Shown: piece after piece, positions 18,367 through 27,031 of the stretch
Layout: each line of letters starts with the position of its first letter
Position numbering within the stretch: the stretch's first letter is position 1
From: Sphingomonas sp. 35-24ZXX
Lineage (GTDB): Bacteria; Pseudomonadota; Alphaproteobacteria; Sphingomonadales; Sphingomonadaceae
DNA: 64,000 bases
Direction of reading: 5' to 3'
Assembly (NCBI RefSeq): GCF_000786215.1
Contig: NZ_JROG01000010.1
Span: forward strand, 62,001 to 126,000
Made by a program: the position numbers and the translations under genes
The notes under the pieces: model-generated
The model's database searches: none
The model's input: the letters and a program-made list of their open reading frames with translations, nothing else
Told to the model about the DNA's origin: nothing

Positions 18367-20355
18367 ATGGATTTCAGAGATACCAAGGGTAGCGCAATCG
18401 ATATGGGTGAAGCAGATGTACTGGACGCAGCCGAAAAGGCCGGCACGGGTGTGGCAACGGGCGCCGCGAGCGTCGATGAACTGGCGTTGATCGCGATGGC
18501 AGCAACGCAGGCCGCCGCCGCCCAGCCCGCCGACGTGCGCGACAGCAAGACCGTCGAGGCACGCCGCTTCCATGTCGTGACCGACGCCAGCCGCGATGCG
18601 CTGCTGACCGATTTCGGTAAGGAAACGCTGGAAGACCGTTATCTGCTGCCCGGCGAATCCTATCAGGACCTGTTCGCACGCGTCGCCGATGCCTATGCCG
18701 ACGATCAGGCGCACGCCCAGCGGCTGTACGATTACATCTCTAAGCTGTGGTTCATGCCCGCCACCCCGGTGCTGTCGAACGGCGGCACGGGTCGCGGTCT
18801 GCCGATCAGCTGCTATCTCAACAGCGTCGACGACAGCCTGGAAGGCATCGTCAACACCTGGAACGAGAACGTCTGGCTGGCCTCGCGCGGCGGCGGCATC
18901 GGCACCTATTGGGGCAATGTGCGCGGCATCGGCGAGCCGGTCGGCCTCAACGGCAAGACCAGCGGCATCATTCCGTTCGTCCGCGTGATGGATTCGCTCA
19001 CGCTCGCGATCAGCCAAGGCTCGCTGCGGCGTGGTTCGGCGGCGTGCTATCTCGACGTGTCGCACCCGGAAATCGAGGAGTTCCTCGAAATCCGCAAGGC
19101 CTCCGGCGACTTCAACCGCAAGGCGCTGAACCTGCACCATGGCGTGCTGCTGACCGACGAATTCATGGAAGCGGTGCGCGACGGCGCGGACTTCAACCTC
19201 AAGAGCCCCAAGGATGGCAGCGTTCGCGGAACCGTCAACGCGCGCGCACTGTTCCAGAAGCTCGTTGAAACCCGCCTTGCCACCGGCGAGCCCTATATCG
19301 TGTTCAACGACACCGTGAACCGCATGATGCCCGCGCACCACCGCGAGCTGGGCCTCAAGGTCTCGACCTCGAACCTGTGCAGCGAAATCACGTTGCCCAC
19401 GGGCCGCGATCACCTGGGCAACGACCGCACCGCGGTGTGCTGTCTGTCGTCGCTCAACATCGAAACCTGGGACCAGTGGCACGACGACAAGCTGTTCATC
19501 GAGGACGTGATGCGCTTCCTCGACAACGTGCTGCAGGACTATATCGACCGCGCCCCGCCCGAAATGGCACGCGCCCGCTACAGCGCGATGCGCGAACGTT
19601 CGGTCGGCATGGGCGTGATGGGCTTCCACTCGTTCCTGCAGGCGCGCGGTCTCGGCTTTGAATCCGCGCTCGCCAAGTCATGGAACATGAAGATCTTCAA
19701 GCATATCGCGGCCAAGGCCTCCGAAGCCTCGATGATGCTCGCCAAGGAACGCGGCCCCTGCCCGGATGCTGCCGATCAGGGCGTGATGGAGCGGTTCAGC
19801 TGCAAGATGGCGATTGCGCCGACCGCGTCGATCTCGATCATCTGCGGCGGCACCTCGGCGTGCATCGAGCCGATCCCGGCGAACATCTATACCCACAAGA
19901 CGCTCTCGGGCAGCTTCGTGGTCAAGAACCCGTATCTCGAAAAGCTGCTGCGCGAAAAGTCGAAGGATTCGACCAATGTGTGGAACACGATTCTGGAAAA
20001 GGGCGGCAGCGTCCAGCATCTCGATTTCCTGAGCGCGGAAGAAAAGGACGCGTTCAAGACCAGCTTCGAGATCGACCAGCGCTGGCTGCTCGAACTGGCC
20101 GCCGACCGCACGCCGTATATTGATCAGGCGCAGTCGCTGAACCTGTTCATCCCCGCCGATGTCGACAAATGGGACCTCTTGATGCTGCACTTCCGCGCAT
20201 GGGAACTGGGCATCAAGTCGCTCTATTACCTGCGCTCGAAGTCCGTCCAGCGCGCAGGCTTTGCCGGCGGCGTCGAGGCCGACAACACCATCGAAGCGCC
20301 CAAGTTCGAGCTGGGCGAAACGACGGATTACGACGAATGCCTGGCCTGCCAGTAA
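18367..20355 (+). CDS. nrdA: Class I ribonucleoside-diphosphate reductase, alpha subunit, without ATP cone
   Basis: 662-residue catalytic subunit: reduces ribonucleoside diphosphates to deoxy forms. Catalytic residues are present: redox Cys C149 (SCYLNSVDD), thiyl-radical Cys C338 (SNLCSEITLP), the CC pair at 358-359, and the C-terminal shuttle Cys pair in CLACQ (C658, C661). The first 64 residues are Ala-rich and do not resemble the ATP-cone domain that gives dATP feedback in E. coli NrdA. The gene is followed by nrdB after 153 bp that contain a palindromic repeat. The untranslated leader is predicted to be about 200 bases. Confidence 0.97.
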   Translation: MDFRDTKGSAIDMGEADVLDAAEKAGTGVATGAASVDELALIAMAATQAAAAQPADVRDSKTVEARRFHVVTDASRDALLTDFGKETLEDRYLLPGESYQDLFARVADAYADDQAHAQRLYDYISKLWFMPATPVLSNGGTGRGLPISCYLNSVDDSLEGIVNTWNENVWLASRGGGIGTYWGNVRGIGEPVGLNGKTSGIIPFVRVMDSLTLAISQGSLRRGSAACYLDVSHPEIEEFLEIRKASGDFNRKALNLHHGVLLTDEFMEAVRDGADFNLKSPKDGSVRGTVNARALFQKLVETRLATGEPYIVFNDTVNRMMPAHHRELGLKVSTSNLCSEITLPTGRDHLGNDRTAVCCLSSLNIETWDQWHDDKLFIEDVMRFLDNVLQDYIDRAPPEMARARYSAMRERSVGMGVMGFHSFLQARGLGFESALAKSWNMKIFKHIAAKASEASMMLAKERGPCPDAADQGVMERFSCKMAIAPTASISIICGGTSACIEPIPANIYTHKTLSGSFVVKNPYLEKLLREKSKDSTNVWNTILEKGGSVQHLDFLSAEEKDAFKTSFEIDQRWLLELAADRTPYIDQAQSLNLFIPADVDKWDLLMLHFRAWELGIKSLYYLRSKSVQRAGFAGGVEADNTIEAPKFELGETTDYDECLACQ

Positions 20356-20371
20356 TGCACCTTCTGCCCCG

Positions 20372-20394
20372 TTCCCCGGACCTGATCCGGGGAA
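20372..20394. repeat. REP-like palindrome between nrdA and nrdB
   Basis: Arms TTCCCCGGA and TCCGGGGAA form a perfect 9-bp stem around CCTGA. There is no T tract. Palindromes of this type (CCCCGGACCTGATCCGGGG) are scattered through sphingomonad genomes (general knowledge), so it is probably a copy of a dispersed element. It may stabilise or separate the nrdA and nrdB parts of the message. Confidence 0.7.
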
Positions 20395-20508
20395 TGCGGC
20401 GGGACTGGACTGCATCTGCGGCGGCCCGCGCCCGTATCTTTACCGACCAGATTTAAACCCGTCAGTGCCCCTCAACTCCTCATGGGAGCGGGGCCAAAGG
20501 AGCCCGAC

Positions 20509-21561
20509 ATGTCCCTTCTCGAAGCCCGCACCCAGTACAAGCCCTTCGAATATCCCTGGGCCTATGATTTCTGGAAGCGTCAGCAGCAGATTCACTGGAT
20601 GCCCGAGGAAGTGCCTCTGGGCGAGGATTGCCGCGACTGGGCGCAGAAGCTGACCGAGCACGAGCGCACCTTGCTCACGCAGATCTTCCGCTTCTTCACC
20701 CAGGCCGATGTCGAGGTGCAGAACTGCTATCACGAAAACTACGGCCGGGTGTTCAAGCCGACCGAGGTCAAGATGATGCTGACCGCGTTTTCGAACATGG
20801 AAACCGTGCACATCGCCGCCTACAGCCATCTGCTCGACACCATCGGCATGCCCGAAAGCGAGTACGGCATGTTCCTCGAATATGAGGAAATGAAGGCCAA
20901 GCACGATTATCTGTCCGAATTCGGCGTCGACAATGACGAAGATATCGCGCGCACGCTGGCGATGTTCGGCGGCTTTACCGAAGGGCTGCAGCTGTTCGCC
21001 AGCTTCGCGATGCTGATGAACTTCCCGCGCTTCAACAAGATGAAGGGCATGGGCCAGATCGTCAGTTGGTCGGTGCGCGACGAAAGCCTGCACTGCGAGG
21101 GCATCACCAAGCTGTTCCACGCGTTCTGCGCCGAGCGCGGCTGCCTCACCAAGGCCGTCAAGGAAGACATCATCGACTGCTGCCAGAAGACGGTGCGGCT
21201 GGAAGATGCGTTCATCGATCTGGCTTTCCAGGACGGCCCCGTCCACGGCATGACCGCCAAGGAGATCAAGCGCTACATCCGCTACATCGCCGACTGGCGT
21301 CTGGGCCAGCTGGGCTTTGCCCCGGTGTACATGATCGAGGACCACCCGCTGCCGTGGCTCGCGCCGCTGCTCAACGGTGTCGAACACGCCAACTTCTTCG
21401 AAACCCGCGCCACCGAATATTCCAAGGGCGCCACCCGCGGCAACTGGAACGACGTATGGAGCGCGTTCGACAAGCGCCAGAAGAAGGGCGCGGCGAACGA
21501 GGCTGCGGTGATCGACGATGGCGAGGACATGTTCAAGCAGGCGGGCATCGCTGCGGAGTAA
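20509..21561 (+). CDS. nrdB: Class I ribonucleoside-diphosphate reductase, beta subunit
   Basis: 350-residue radical-generating subunit. Iron ligands D67, E98 and H101 and the radical Tyr Y105 fall in the expected spacing (METVHIAAY; Glu, His +3, Tyr +7, as E115/H118/Y122 in E. coli). The second ligand set is in RDESLHCEG. No ATP cone is fused to it. The start at 20509 follows AAAGGAG; an upstream in-frame ATG at 20482 lacks a ribosome-binding site. A strong terminator lies 25 bp after the stop. Confidence 0.97.
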   Translation: MSLLEARTQYKPFEYPWAYDFWKRQQQIHWMPEEVPLGEDCRDWAQKLTEHERTLLTQIFRFFTQADVEVQNCYHENYGRVFKPTEVKMMLTAFSNMETVHIAAYSHLLDTIGMPESEYGMFLEYEEMKAKHDYLSEFGVDNDEDIARTLAMFGGFTEGLQLFASFAMLMNFPRFNKMKGMGQIVSWSVRDESLHCEGITKLFHAFCAERGCLTKAVKEDIIDCCQKTVRLEDAFIDLAFQDGPVHGMTAKEIKRYIRYIADWRLGQLGFAPVYMIEDHPLPWLAPLLNGVEHANFFETRATEYSKGATRGNWNDVWSAFDKRQKKGAANEAAVIDDGEDMFKQAGIAAE

Positions 21562-21586
21562 CCACCGCCTTTAAGAGTTCTGTTAT

Positions 21587-21630
21587 GGGGCGGCGCAAAG
21601 ACATCATGGTCTTGCGCCGCCCCTTTTTTT
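21587..21630 (+). terminator. Intrinsic terminator of nrdAB
   Basis: A 15-bp stem of GGGGCGGCGCAAGAC type (one bulged A in the left arm) with loop ATCATG is followed by seven T. One of the strongest terminators in the window. Confidence 0.95.
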
Positions 21631-21818
21631 ACGCGGCCTGCCAAGGGTGTCTCGCACCGTTTCGCATTGCGAGGGATCGCCCTGTCGCGGTTTTTTGCCA
21701 ATCACAATGCAGCGGATTGCACAGCGATAAATCATGCGCCTTCACAAAAACTGATGGCCAATTGGTAAGCATGGCGTCGATCTGCTATACGTAAAGCTCG
21801 TACCCGGAGCAGATTTCG

Positions 21819-22133
21819 ATGATCAAGCTCTCCAGCTGCAAGCCTGTCGGCGATCTGCGTCTGAGCCTAAGCTTTTCCGATGGCACGACGGGCATCTGGG
21901 ACGCGGCCGATTTGCTCGGCAGCAAGGACACGCCGCTGATCATGCCGCTGCGCGATCCTAACGCTTTTGCCAAAGCCTTTATCGACAATGGCCCGCTGGC
22001 CTGGCCCAATGGCCTTGAACTTGCGCCATGGACCCTGGGCGGCAGGTCTGCTCAAGCGTCAGGCGGCCTGAGAACCTTGAGGAAAGACACCAATCGGGGC
22101 GAAGCCTGCCATGCCAGTCGTCTTGCGCCATAA
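21819..22133 (+). CDS. DUF2442 protein, possibly frameshifted at the 3' end
   Basis: The first 68 residues match DUF2442 (SFSDGTTGIWDAADLLG, MPLRDPNAFAKAFIDNGPLAWPNGLEL). After position 22,028 the frame reads into atypical sequence and overlaps the next gene by 23 bases. Moving one base at about 22,029 gives AAGLLKRQAA and a stop at 22,069-22,071, a more natural end for the family, so a single-base frameshift is possible. The start has GGAG ten bases upstream. DUF2442 genes often pair with DUF4160 genes in toxin-antitoxin-like modules; biochemical function unknown. Confidence 0.7.
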   Translation: MIKLSSCKPVGDLRLSLSFSDGTTGIWDAADLLGSKDTPLIMPLRDPNAFAKAFIDNGPLAWPNGLELAPWTLGGRSAQASGGLRTLRKDTNRGEACHASRLAP

Positions 22134-22353
22134 AGGTTTCCGCTTCCACTTCTTCGCCAACGAAGGCGACCCGCGTGAGCCGGTGCATATTCACGTGTCG
22201 CGACCCGGTGCCACGCTGAAATTCTGGCTGTCGCCTCAGGTTGAACTGGCCTATAATCGCGGCTTCGATGCGCGGACCATTGCCCGATTGCAGACCCTTG
22301 TCGAACAGCATGTCGAAGAATTCGAGGACGCGTGGAATGACTTTTTCTCCTAG
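22111..22353 (+). CDS. DUF4160 protein (possible toxin-antitoxin-like partner)
   Basis: 80-residue protein with the DUF4160 pattern: RHKGFRFHFFANEGDPREPVHIHVSR, then FWLSPQVELAYNRGF and a helical end. The HIHV segment is the family hallmark. It overlaps DUF2442 genes on both sides (23 and 17 bases), so all three should be translated together. The pair is often found in mobile or accessory regions; the reaction, if any, is unknown. Confidence 0.82.
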   Translation: MPVVLRHKGFRFHFFANEGDPREPVHIHVSRPGATLKFWLSPQVELAYNRGFDARTIARLQTLVEQHVEEFEDAWNDFFS

Positions 22354-22591
22354 CCCCAAATCAGTCCGCTTCGATGACGCGCAGATGTGGGTTGAGCTGG
22401 AAGATGGCCGGACGTTGGGAATTCCCCTGGCGTGGTTTCCAAGGCTTGTGCGCGCCACGACAGCACAACGGGAAGACTTTTTTCTCAGCCCCGATGGCAT
22501 CCATTGGGACGAGATTGACGAGGATATTTCCATTGCTGGTCTGCTGGCCGGGCAAGGTGACATGACCCGTCCCGGCAAGCGCGCCGCCTGA
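22337..22591 (+). CDS. Second DUF2442 protein
   Basis: 84 residues, starting at the ATG in the end of the DUF4160 gene (17-base overlap). Family features: VRFDDAQMWVELEDGRTLGIPLAWFPRL and the C-terminal GIHWDEIDEDISIAGLLAGQGD. This is the usual DUF4160-DUF2442 order; the extra DUF2442 gene in front makes a trio. The long in-frame extension upstream of 22,337 is antisense-like noise. Confidence 0.8.
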   Translation: MTFSPSPKSVRFDDAQMWVELEDGRTLGIPLAWFPRLVRATTAQREDFFLSPDGIHWDEIDEDISIAGLLAGQGDMTRPGKRAA

Positions 22592-22757
22592 GGTTCGCGT
22601 TCCGCATAGCCATCGCGCTGCCCGCCATGGGCCGCGACGTCGCCTGAAAGGCCAGCAGCCGGTTCGGCTGGGGCAAGAACGGGTCGCCCTGAGGCGGCAG
22701 AAATCCCTGCGCTATCGCGCCGAATCGCCCCCTCCACACATACCCCATGTTGCGCGC

Positions 22758-22795
22758 TTGACATCGTCATCAAAACCGTGATGGTAGCGCTATCA
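22758..22795 (+). promoter_or_regulatory. xylX promoter and LacI-type operator (site 1)
   Basis: A perfect -35 TTGACA (22758-22763) is followed 18 bp later by the palindrome TGGTAGCGCTATCA (22782-22795), which covers the -10 and start region. The same motif stands before three other transcription units of the locus. Repressor binding here would block RNA polymerase directly. Confidence 0.75.
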
Positions 22796-22814
22796 GAAAA
22801 CAGAAGGTTTGCAT

Positions 22815-23945
22815 ATGGAGGGGGTAACCCAACACAACCGGTCGGCTTTGCCCGATGACTGGACCACCGGCGTGTTCGTCGGGCGGATGCTCACGGATGC
22901 AGGGCCCAGCCCCATCCTGGTGGTGCACGGCGATCTTTACGACATGGCTGACGTGGCACCGACCGTTTCGGCCTTGGTCGAACGCGGCGATTTCACCGGC
23001 GCGGGCGGACGCAATCTCGGGCGCTTTTCGCTCGACGAGACCCGCCTGCTGGCTCCGGTCGATCTGCAGTGCGTCAAGGCCTGCGGCGTCACCTTTGCGG
23101 TCTCGGCAATCGAGCGGGTGATCGAGGAGCGGGCGCGGGGCGACTGGAACGCCGCTGCCGCGATCCGCGAACGGCTCGAATCGCGCATCGGCGGCTCGAT
23201 CCGCTCGGTCTCTCCCGGATCGCCCGAAGCCGCCGCGCTCAAATCGGCGCTGATCGAGGATGGCCTGTGGTCGCAATATCTGGAAGTCGCCATCGGCCCC
23301 GATGCCGAGGTGTTCACCAAGGCCCCCGTGCTCGCGTCGGTCGGCGCGGATGCCGAGATCGGTATCCGGTCCGATTCGCACTGGAACAATCCGGAACCCG
23401 AGGTCGCCCTGCTGGTCAACAGCGCCGGACAGCCGGTGGGCGCGACGCTGGGCAATGACGTGAATCTGCGCGATTTCGAGGGCCGCTCGGCGCTGCTGCT
23501 GGGCAAGGCCAAGGACAACAACGGCTCGTGCGCGCTCGGCCCGCTGGTCCGCCTGTTCGACGCGGGCTACACGATCGACGACGTCCGCCAGGCCGAAATC
23601 GGGCTGACGATCCAGGGCGAGGACGGCTTTGTGCTGCACGGCCAGAGCAACATGCGCGAGATCAGCCGCGATCCGCTGGATCTGGTGCGCCAGACGCTGA
23701 GCGAGCATCAGTATCCCGATGGCTTCGTGCTGTTCATGGGCACGCTGTTCGCGCCGGTCGAGGATCGCGACGAGCCCGGCCGCGGGTTTACCCACAAGGT
23801 CGGCGACACGGTGGCCATCGAGAACTCCCGGCTGGGCCGGCTGGTGAACCGCGTCGTCACGTCAAAGGATGCAGCCCCCTGGCAAATGGGGATCGGGGCG
23901 CTGATGAACAATCTGGCCGCGCGCGGCCTGCTGCAGGGGGCATGA
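22815..23945 (+). CDS. xylX: 2-keto-3-deoxy-D-xylonate dehydratase, FAH family
   Basis: 376-residue enzyme of the Weimberg pathway: 2-keto-3-deoxy-D-xylonate to alpha-ketoglutarate semialdehyde. It follows Caulobacter XylX closely as I recall it: LLAPVDLQCVKACGVTFAVS, LWSQYLEVAIGPDAEVFTK, DSHWNNPEPEV, LGNDVNLRDFEGRSALLLGKAKDNN and the C-terminal FTHKVGD. Glu and Asp metal ligands of the FAH fold lie in NNPEPEV and GNDVN. The ATG at 22,815 has AGAAGG seven bases upstream. First gene of xylX-xylB-lactonase-transporter. Confidence 0.92.
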   Translation: MEGVTQHNRSALPDDWTTGVFVGRMLTDAGPSPILVVHGDLYDMADVAPTVSALVERGDFTGAGGRNLGRFSLDETRLLAPVDLQCVKACGVTFAVSAIERVIEERARGDWNAAAAIRERLESRIGGSIRSVSPGSPEAAALKSALIEDGLWSQYLEVAIGPDAEVFTKAPVLASVGADAEIGIRSDSHWNNPEPEVALLVNSAGQPVGATLGNDVNLRDFEGRSALLLGKAKDNNGSCALGPLVRLFDAGYTIDDVRQAEIGLTIQGEDGFVLHGQSNMREISRDPLDLVRQTLSEHQYPDGFVLFMGTLFAPVEDRDEPGRGFTHKVGDTVAIENSRLGRLVNRVVTSKDAAPWQMGIGALMNNLAARGLLQGA

Positions 23946-24721
23946 TGACACAGATGGGGGCTGTAAAGGCTGGAACCGAGCCTGCGATCTATCCCAGCCT
24001 GGCGGGCAAGCGCGTGCTGATCACCGGAGGCGCGAGCGGCATCGGCGCAGCCCTGGTCGAGCAGTTTGCACGCCAGGGCGCGACGATCGCATTTCTGGAT
24101 GTGGATGACGATGCCGGAACGGCACTGGCAGACCGGATACCGGGCACGCATTATCACAGCTGCGACCTGCGCGACCTCGATGCGCTCAAGGCCTGCATGG
24201 ATACGGTCATAGACCAGCTGGGCGGCATCGATGTGCTGCTCAACAACGCGGCCAATGACGATCGTCATGCCGTGATGGAGGTGACCCCGGCCTATTGGGA
24301 CGAGCGCATGGCGACCAACCTGCGTCACCTGTTCTTCACCGCACAGGCCGTCGTTCCCGCGATGCAGGCTGCAGGCGGCGGGGCGATCATCAATTTCGGG
24401 TCGATCAGCTGGCATCTGGGCCTGCCCGATCTGGTGCTGTACCAGACCGCGAAGGCCGCGATCGAGGGCATGACCCGCGGGCTGGCGCGCGATCTGGGGC
24501 GTGACAACATCCGCGTCACCACCATCGTCCCGGGCAATGTCCAGACGCCCCGGCAGCAGATGTGGTATACCCCCGAAGGCGAGGCGGAGATCGTCGCATC
24601 CCAGTGCCTGAGCGAACGGATCCAGCCGCACGATGTCGCGGCGCTGGCGCTGTTCCTGGCGTCGGATGATGCGCGGATGTGCACCGGCCATGAGTATTTC
24701 ATCGATGCCGGGTGGCGCTGA
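23942..24721 (+). CDS. xylB: D-xylose 1-dehydrogenase, SDR family
   Basis: 259-residue NAD-dependent dehydrogenase converting D-xylose to D-xylonolactone (Caulobacter name xylB; not the kinase of the same name). TGGASGIG at 28-35, NNAA at 101-104, S154, Y167 and K171 form the SDR site. NFGSISWHLGLPDLVLY and the end CTGHEYFIDAGWR are shared with Caulobacter XylB. The ATG overlaps the xylX stop (ATGA). L-arabinose could be a side substrate. Confidence 0.92.
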   Translation: MMTQMGAVKAGTEPAIYPSLAGKRVLITGGASGIGAALVEQFARQGATIAFLDVDDDAGTALADRIPGTHYHSCDLRDLDALKACMDTVIDQLGGIDVLLNNAANDDRHAVMEVTPAYWDERMATNLRHLFFTAQAVVPAMQAAGGGAIINFGSISWHLGLPDLVLYQTAKAAIEGMTRGLARDLGRDNIRVTTIVPGNVQTPRQQMWYTPEGEAEIVASQCLSERIQPHDVAALALFLASDDARMCTGHEYFIDAGWR

Positions 24722-24722
24722 C

Positions 24723-25583
24723 ATGACCGTGACCTCGGTGCTGGCTGCGGCGTGCACCCTGGGCGAGGGCCCGGTCTGGCATGACAGTGCACTGTGGTTC
24801 GTCGATATCAAGGGCAAGCGCGTGCATCGCTACGCCCCCGGGGATGGCTCTCACCGGCACTGGAATGCGACCGATCAGGTCGGCTGGGTGCTCCCCACCG
24901 CCAACGGCGACATGATCGCAGGGGTCAAGACCGGGCTGCACCGGTTCGATCCTACCAGCGGCCAGTTTGCGCTGCTCCACGATCCGGAGCCCGATCATCC
25001 CGGCAACCGGCTGAACGATGCTGCGACCGATACGACCGGGCGGTTGTGGTTCGGCAGCATGGATGATGGCGAGGCGCTCAAGACCGGGCGGCTCTATCGC
25101 TGCGATGCGGGCACCTGCCGCGATACCGGCCTGCCGCCCGTCGCCATCACCAATGGCCCTGCGATCAGCGCCGACGCGCGCACGCTCTATCATACAGACA
25201 CGCTGGGCAAGACGATCTGGCGGGTGGAGATCGACGCTGATGGCACGCTTGGCACCCCCGAACGCCATGTCGTGATTGAGGACGGCGCAGGCTATCCCGA
25301 TGGTTCGGTGATCGATGCCGACGGCTGCCTGTGGATTGCGCTGTACAGCGGCTGGGGCGTGCGGCGCTACGACCCGGCAGGCAGGCTGATGCACACGGTG
25401 CGTTTCCCCGTCGCCAATGTCACCAAGATTGCCTTTGGCGGCGAGGGTCTTAACACCGCCTACGCGACTACCGCGCGCAAGGGCCTGGACGCAGCGGCGC
25501 TGGACGCGCAACCGCTGGCAGGCCATCTGTTCGCATTCGACCCCGGCGTTGCCGGCCTGCCGGTGGTACCGGCCAAAATATAG
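24723..25583 (+). CDS. xylC: SMP-30/gluconolactonase family sugar lactonase
   Basis: 286-residue six-bladed beta-propeller lactonase, probably opening D-xylonolactone (and perhaps L-arabinonolactone) to the acid. The metal-site segments of the family are present: CTLGEGPVWHDSALWFVDI (Glu ligand), NRLNDAATDTTGRLWFGSMD (Asn), YHTDT and GYPDGSVIDADGCLWIAL (Asp). It starts one base after the dehydrogenase stop. No other lactonase is seen in the locus, so both oxidative routes may depend on it. Confidence 0.9.
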   Translation: MTVTSVLAAACTLGEGPVWHDSALWFVDIKGKRVHRYAPGDGSHRHWNATDQVGWVLPTANGDMIAGVKTGLHRFDPTSGQFALLHDPEPDHPGNRLNDAATDTTGRLWFGSMDDGEALKTGRLYRCDAGTCRDTGLPPVAITNGPAISADARTLYHTDTLGKTIWRVEIDADGTLGTPERHVVIEDGAGYPDGSVIDADGCLWIALYSGWGVRRYDPAGRLMHTVRFPVANVTKIAFGGEGLNTAYATTARKGLDAAALDAQPLAGHLFAFDPGVAGLPVVPAKI

Positions 25584-25598
25584 GGAGGAGCAGGGAAA

Positions 25599-27020
25599 AT
25601 GGCATCTGTGGCGGAGACGGCCGAAGGGCAGGTCAACATCGGGTTCATCATCGCGATCGTCGCGGTGGCGACCATCGGCGGGTTCATGTTCGGGTATGAT
25701 TCGGGCGTGATCAACGGCACCCAGAAGGGGCTGGAAAGCGCGTTCGACCTCGGCAAGTTCGGCATCGGCGTCAATGTCGGCGCGATCCTGGTGGGCTCTG
25801 CCATCGGTGCCTTCGGCGCCGGACGCATGGCGGACCGCATCGGCCGTCGCGGCGTGATGCTGCTATCTGCCGTGCTGTTCCTCGTCAGCGCCCTGCTGGC
25901 GGGTGCCGCCTCGTCATCGATCATCTTCATCATCGCGCGGATCATCGGCGGCCTCGGCGTGGGCGCCGCCAGCGTCATTTCGCCAGTCTATATCTCCGAA
26001 GTGACGCCTGCGAACATCCGCGGCCGACTGTCGAGCGTGCAGCAGGTGATGATCATCACCGGTCTCACCGGCGCGTTCGTCGCCAACTTCGCGCTCGCCC
26101 GCTATGCCGGCGGTTCGACGGCGGAATTCTGGATGGGCTATCCCGCCTGGCGCTGGATGTTCTGGCTACAGGCCATCCCCGCTGCGATCTATGGCCTGGC
26201 CCTGCTGGTGATCCCGGAAAGCCCGCGCTATCTGATGGCGCGCGGCCGAGAGGCAGAGGCGCACACCGTGCTGGCACGCCTGTTCGGCACCGCCGAGGCC
26301 GACCGAAAGGTTGTCGAAATTCGTGGCAGCCTGGCCACCGACCATCACCGCGCACGTCTGTCCGACCTCATCGACAAGAGCTCGGGCAAGATCCGTCCGA
26401 TCGTCTGGACCGGCATCGGGCTTGCGATCTTCCAGCAGTTCGTCGGCATCAACGTCGTGTTCTATTATGGTGCGGCGCTGTGGGAAGCGGTCGGCTTTTC
26501 GGAAGATTACGCGCTGCAGACCAACATCCTGTCGGGCGTGCTCTCGATCGGCGCGTGCCTGGCGACGATCCTGCTGGTCGACCGCATCGGCCGCAAGCCG
26601 CTGCTGCTGATCGGCTCTGCCGGCATGGCAGTCACGCTCGCGGTCGTCGCCTATGCGTTCTCGACTGCGGTCACCGGCGCGGACGGCGCGGTTTCGCTGC
26701 CGGGCAACAATGGCGTGATCGCGCTGATCGCCGCGAACCTCTACGTGATCTTCTTCAACCTGAGCTGGGGCCCGATCATGTGGGTGATGCTGGGCGAGAT
26801 GTTCCCCAACCAGATCCGCGGATCAGGCCTGGCGGTGGCGGGCTTTGCGCAATGGATCGCCAATGCCGCGATTTCGGTCAGCTTCCCGTCGCTGGCCGCA
26901 TCACCGGGGCTCGCCTTCACCTATATGGGCTATGCCTTCTTCGCGGCGATCTCGTTCTTCTTCGTGCGCAAGATGGTGGTCGAAACGCGCGGTGTCGAAC
27001 TGGAAGACATGGCAGGCTGA
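25599..27020 (+). CDS. Sugar:proton symporter, MFS sugar-porter family (XylE-like)
   Basis: 473 residues, twelve membrane spans. Sugar-porter signatures: GYDSGVINGT, ADRIGRRGVM, PESPRYLMARG, QQFVGINVVFYYG and DRIGRKPL. These are the motifs of E. coli XylE and mammalian GLUTs; QQFxGIN contacts the sugar. Being last in the xylX operon, D-xylose is the likely cargo. A GGGAGGAG Shine-Dalgarno precedes the ATG. Confidence 0.9.
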   Translation: MASVAETAEGQVNIGFIIAIVAVATIGGFMFGYDSGVINGTQKGLESAFDLGKFGIGVNVGAILVGSAIGAFGAGRMADRIGRRGVMLLSAVLFLVSALLAGAASSSIIFIIARIIGGLGVGAASVISPVYISEVTPANIRGRLSSVQQVMIITGLTGAFVANFALARYAGGSTAEFWMGYPAWRWMFWLQAIPAAIYGLALLVIPESPRYLMARGREAEAHTVLARLFGTAEADRKVVEIRGSLATDHHRARLSDLIDKSSGKIRPIVWTGIGLAIFQQFVGINVVFYYGAALWEAVGFSEDYALQTNILSGVLSIGACLATILLVDRIGRKPLLLIGSAGMAVTLAVVAYAFSTAVTGADGAVSLPGNNGVIALIAANLYVIFFNLSWGPIMWVMLGEMFPNQIRGSGLAVAGFAQWIANAAISVSFPSLAASPGLAFTYMGYAFFAAISFFFVRKMVVETRGVELEDMAG

Positions 27021-27031
27021 TGGACCAGCGG

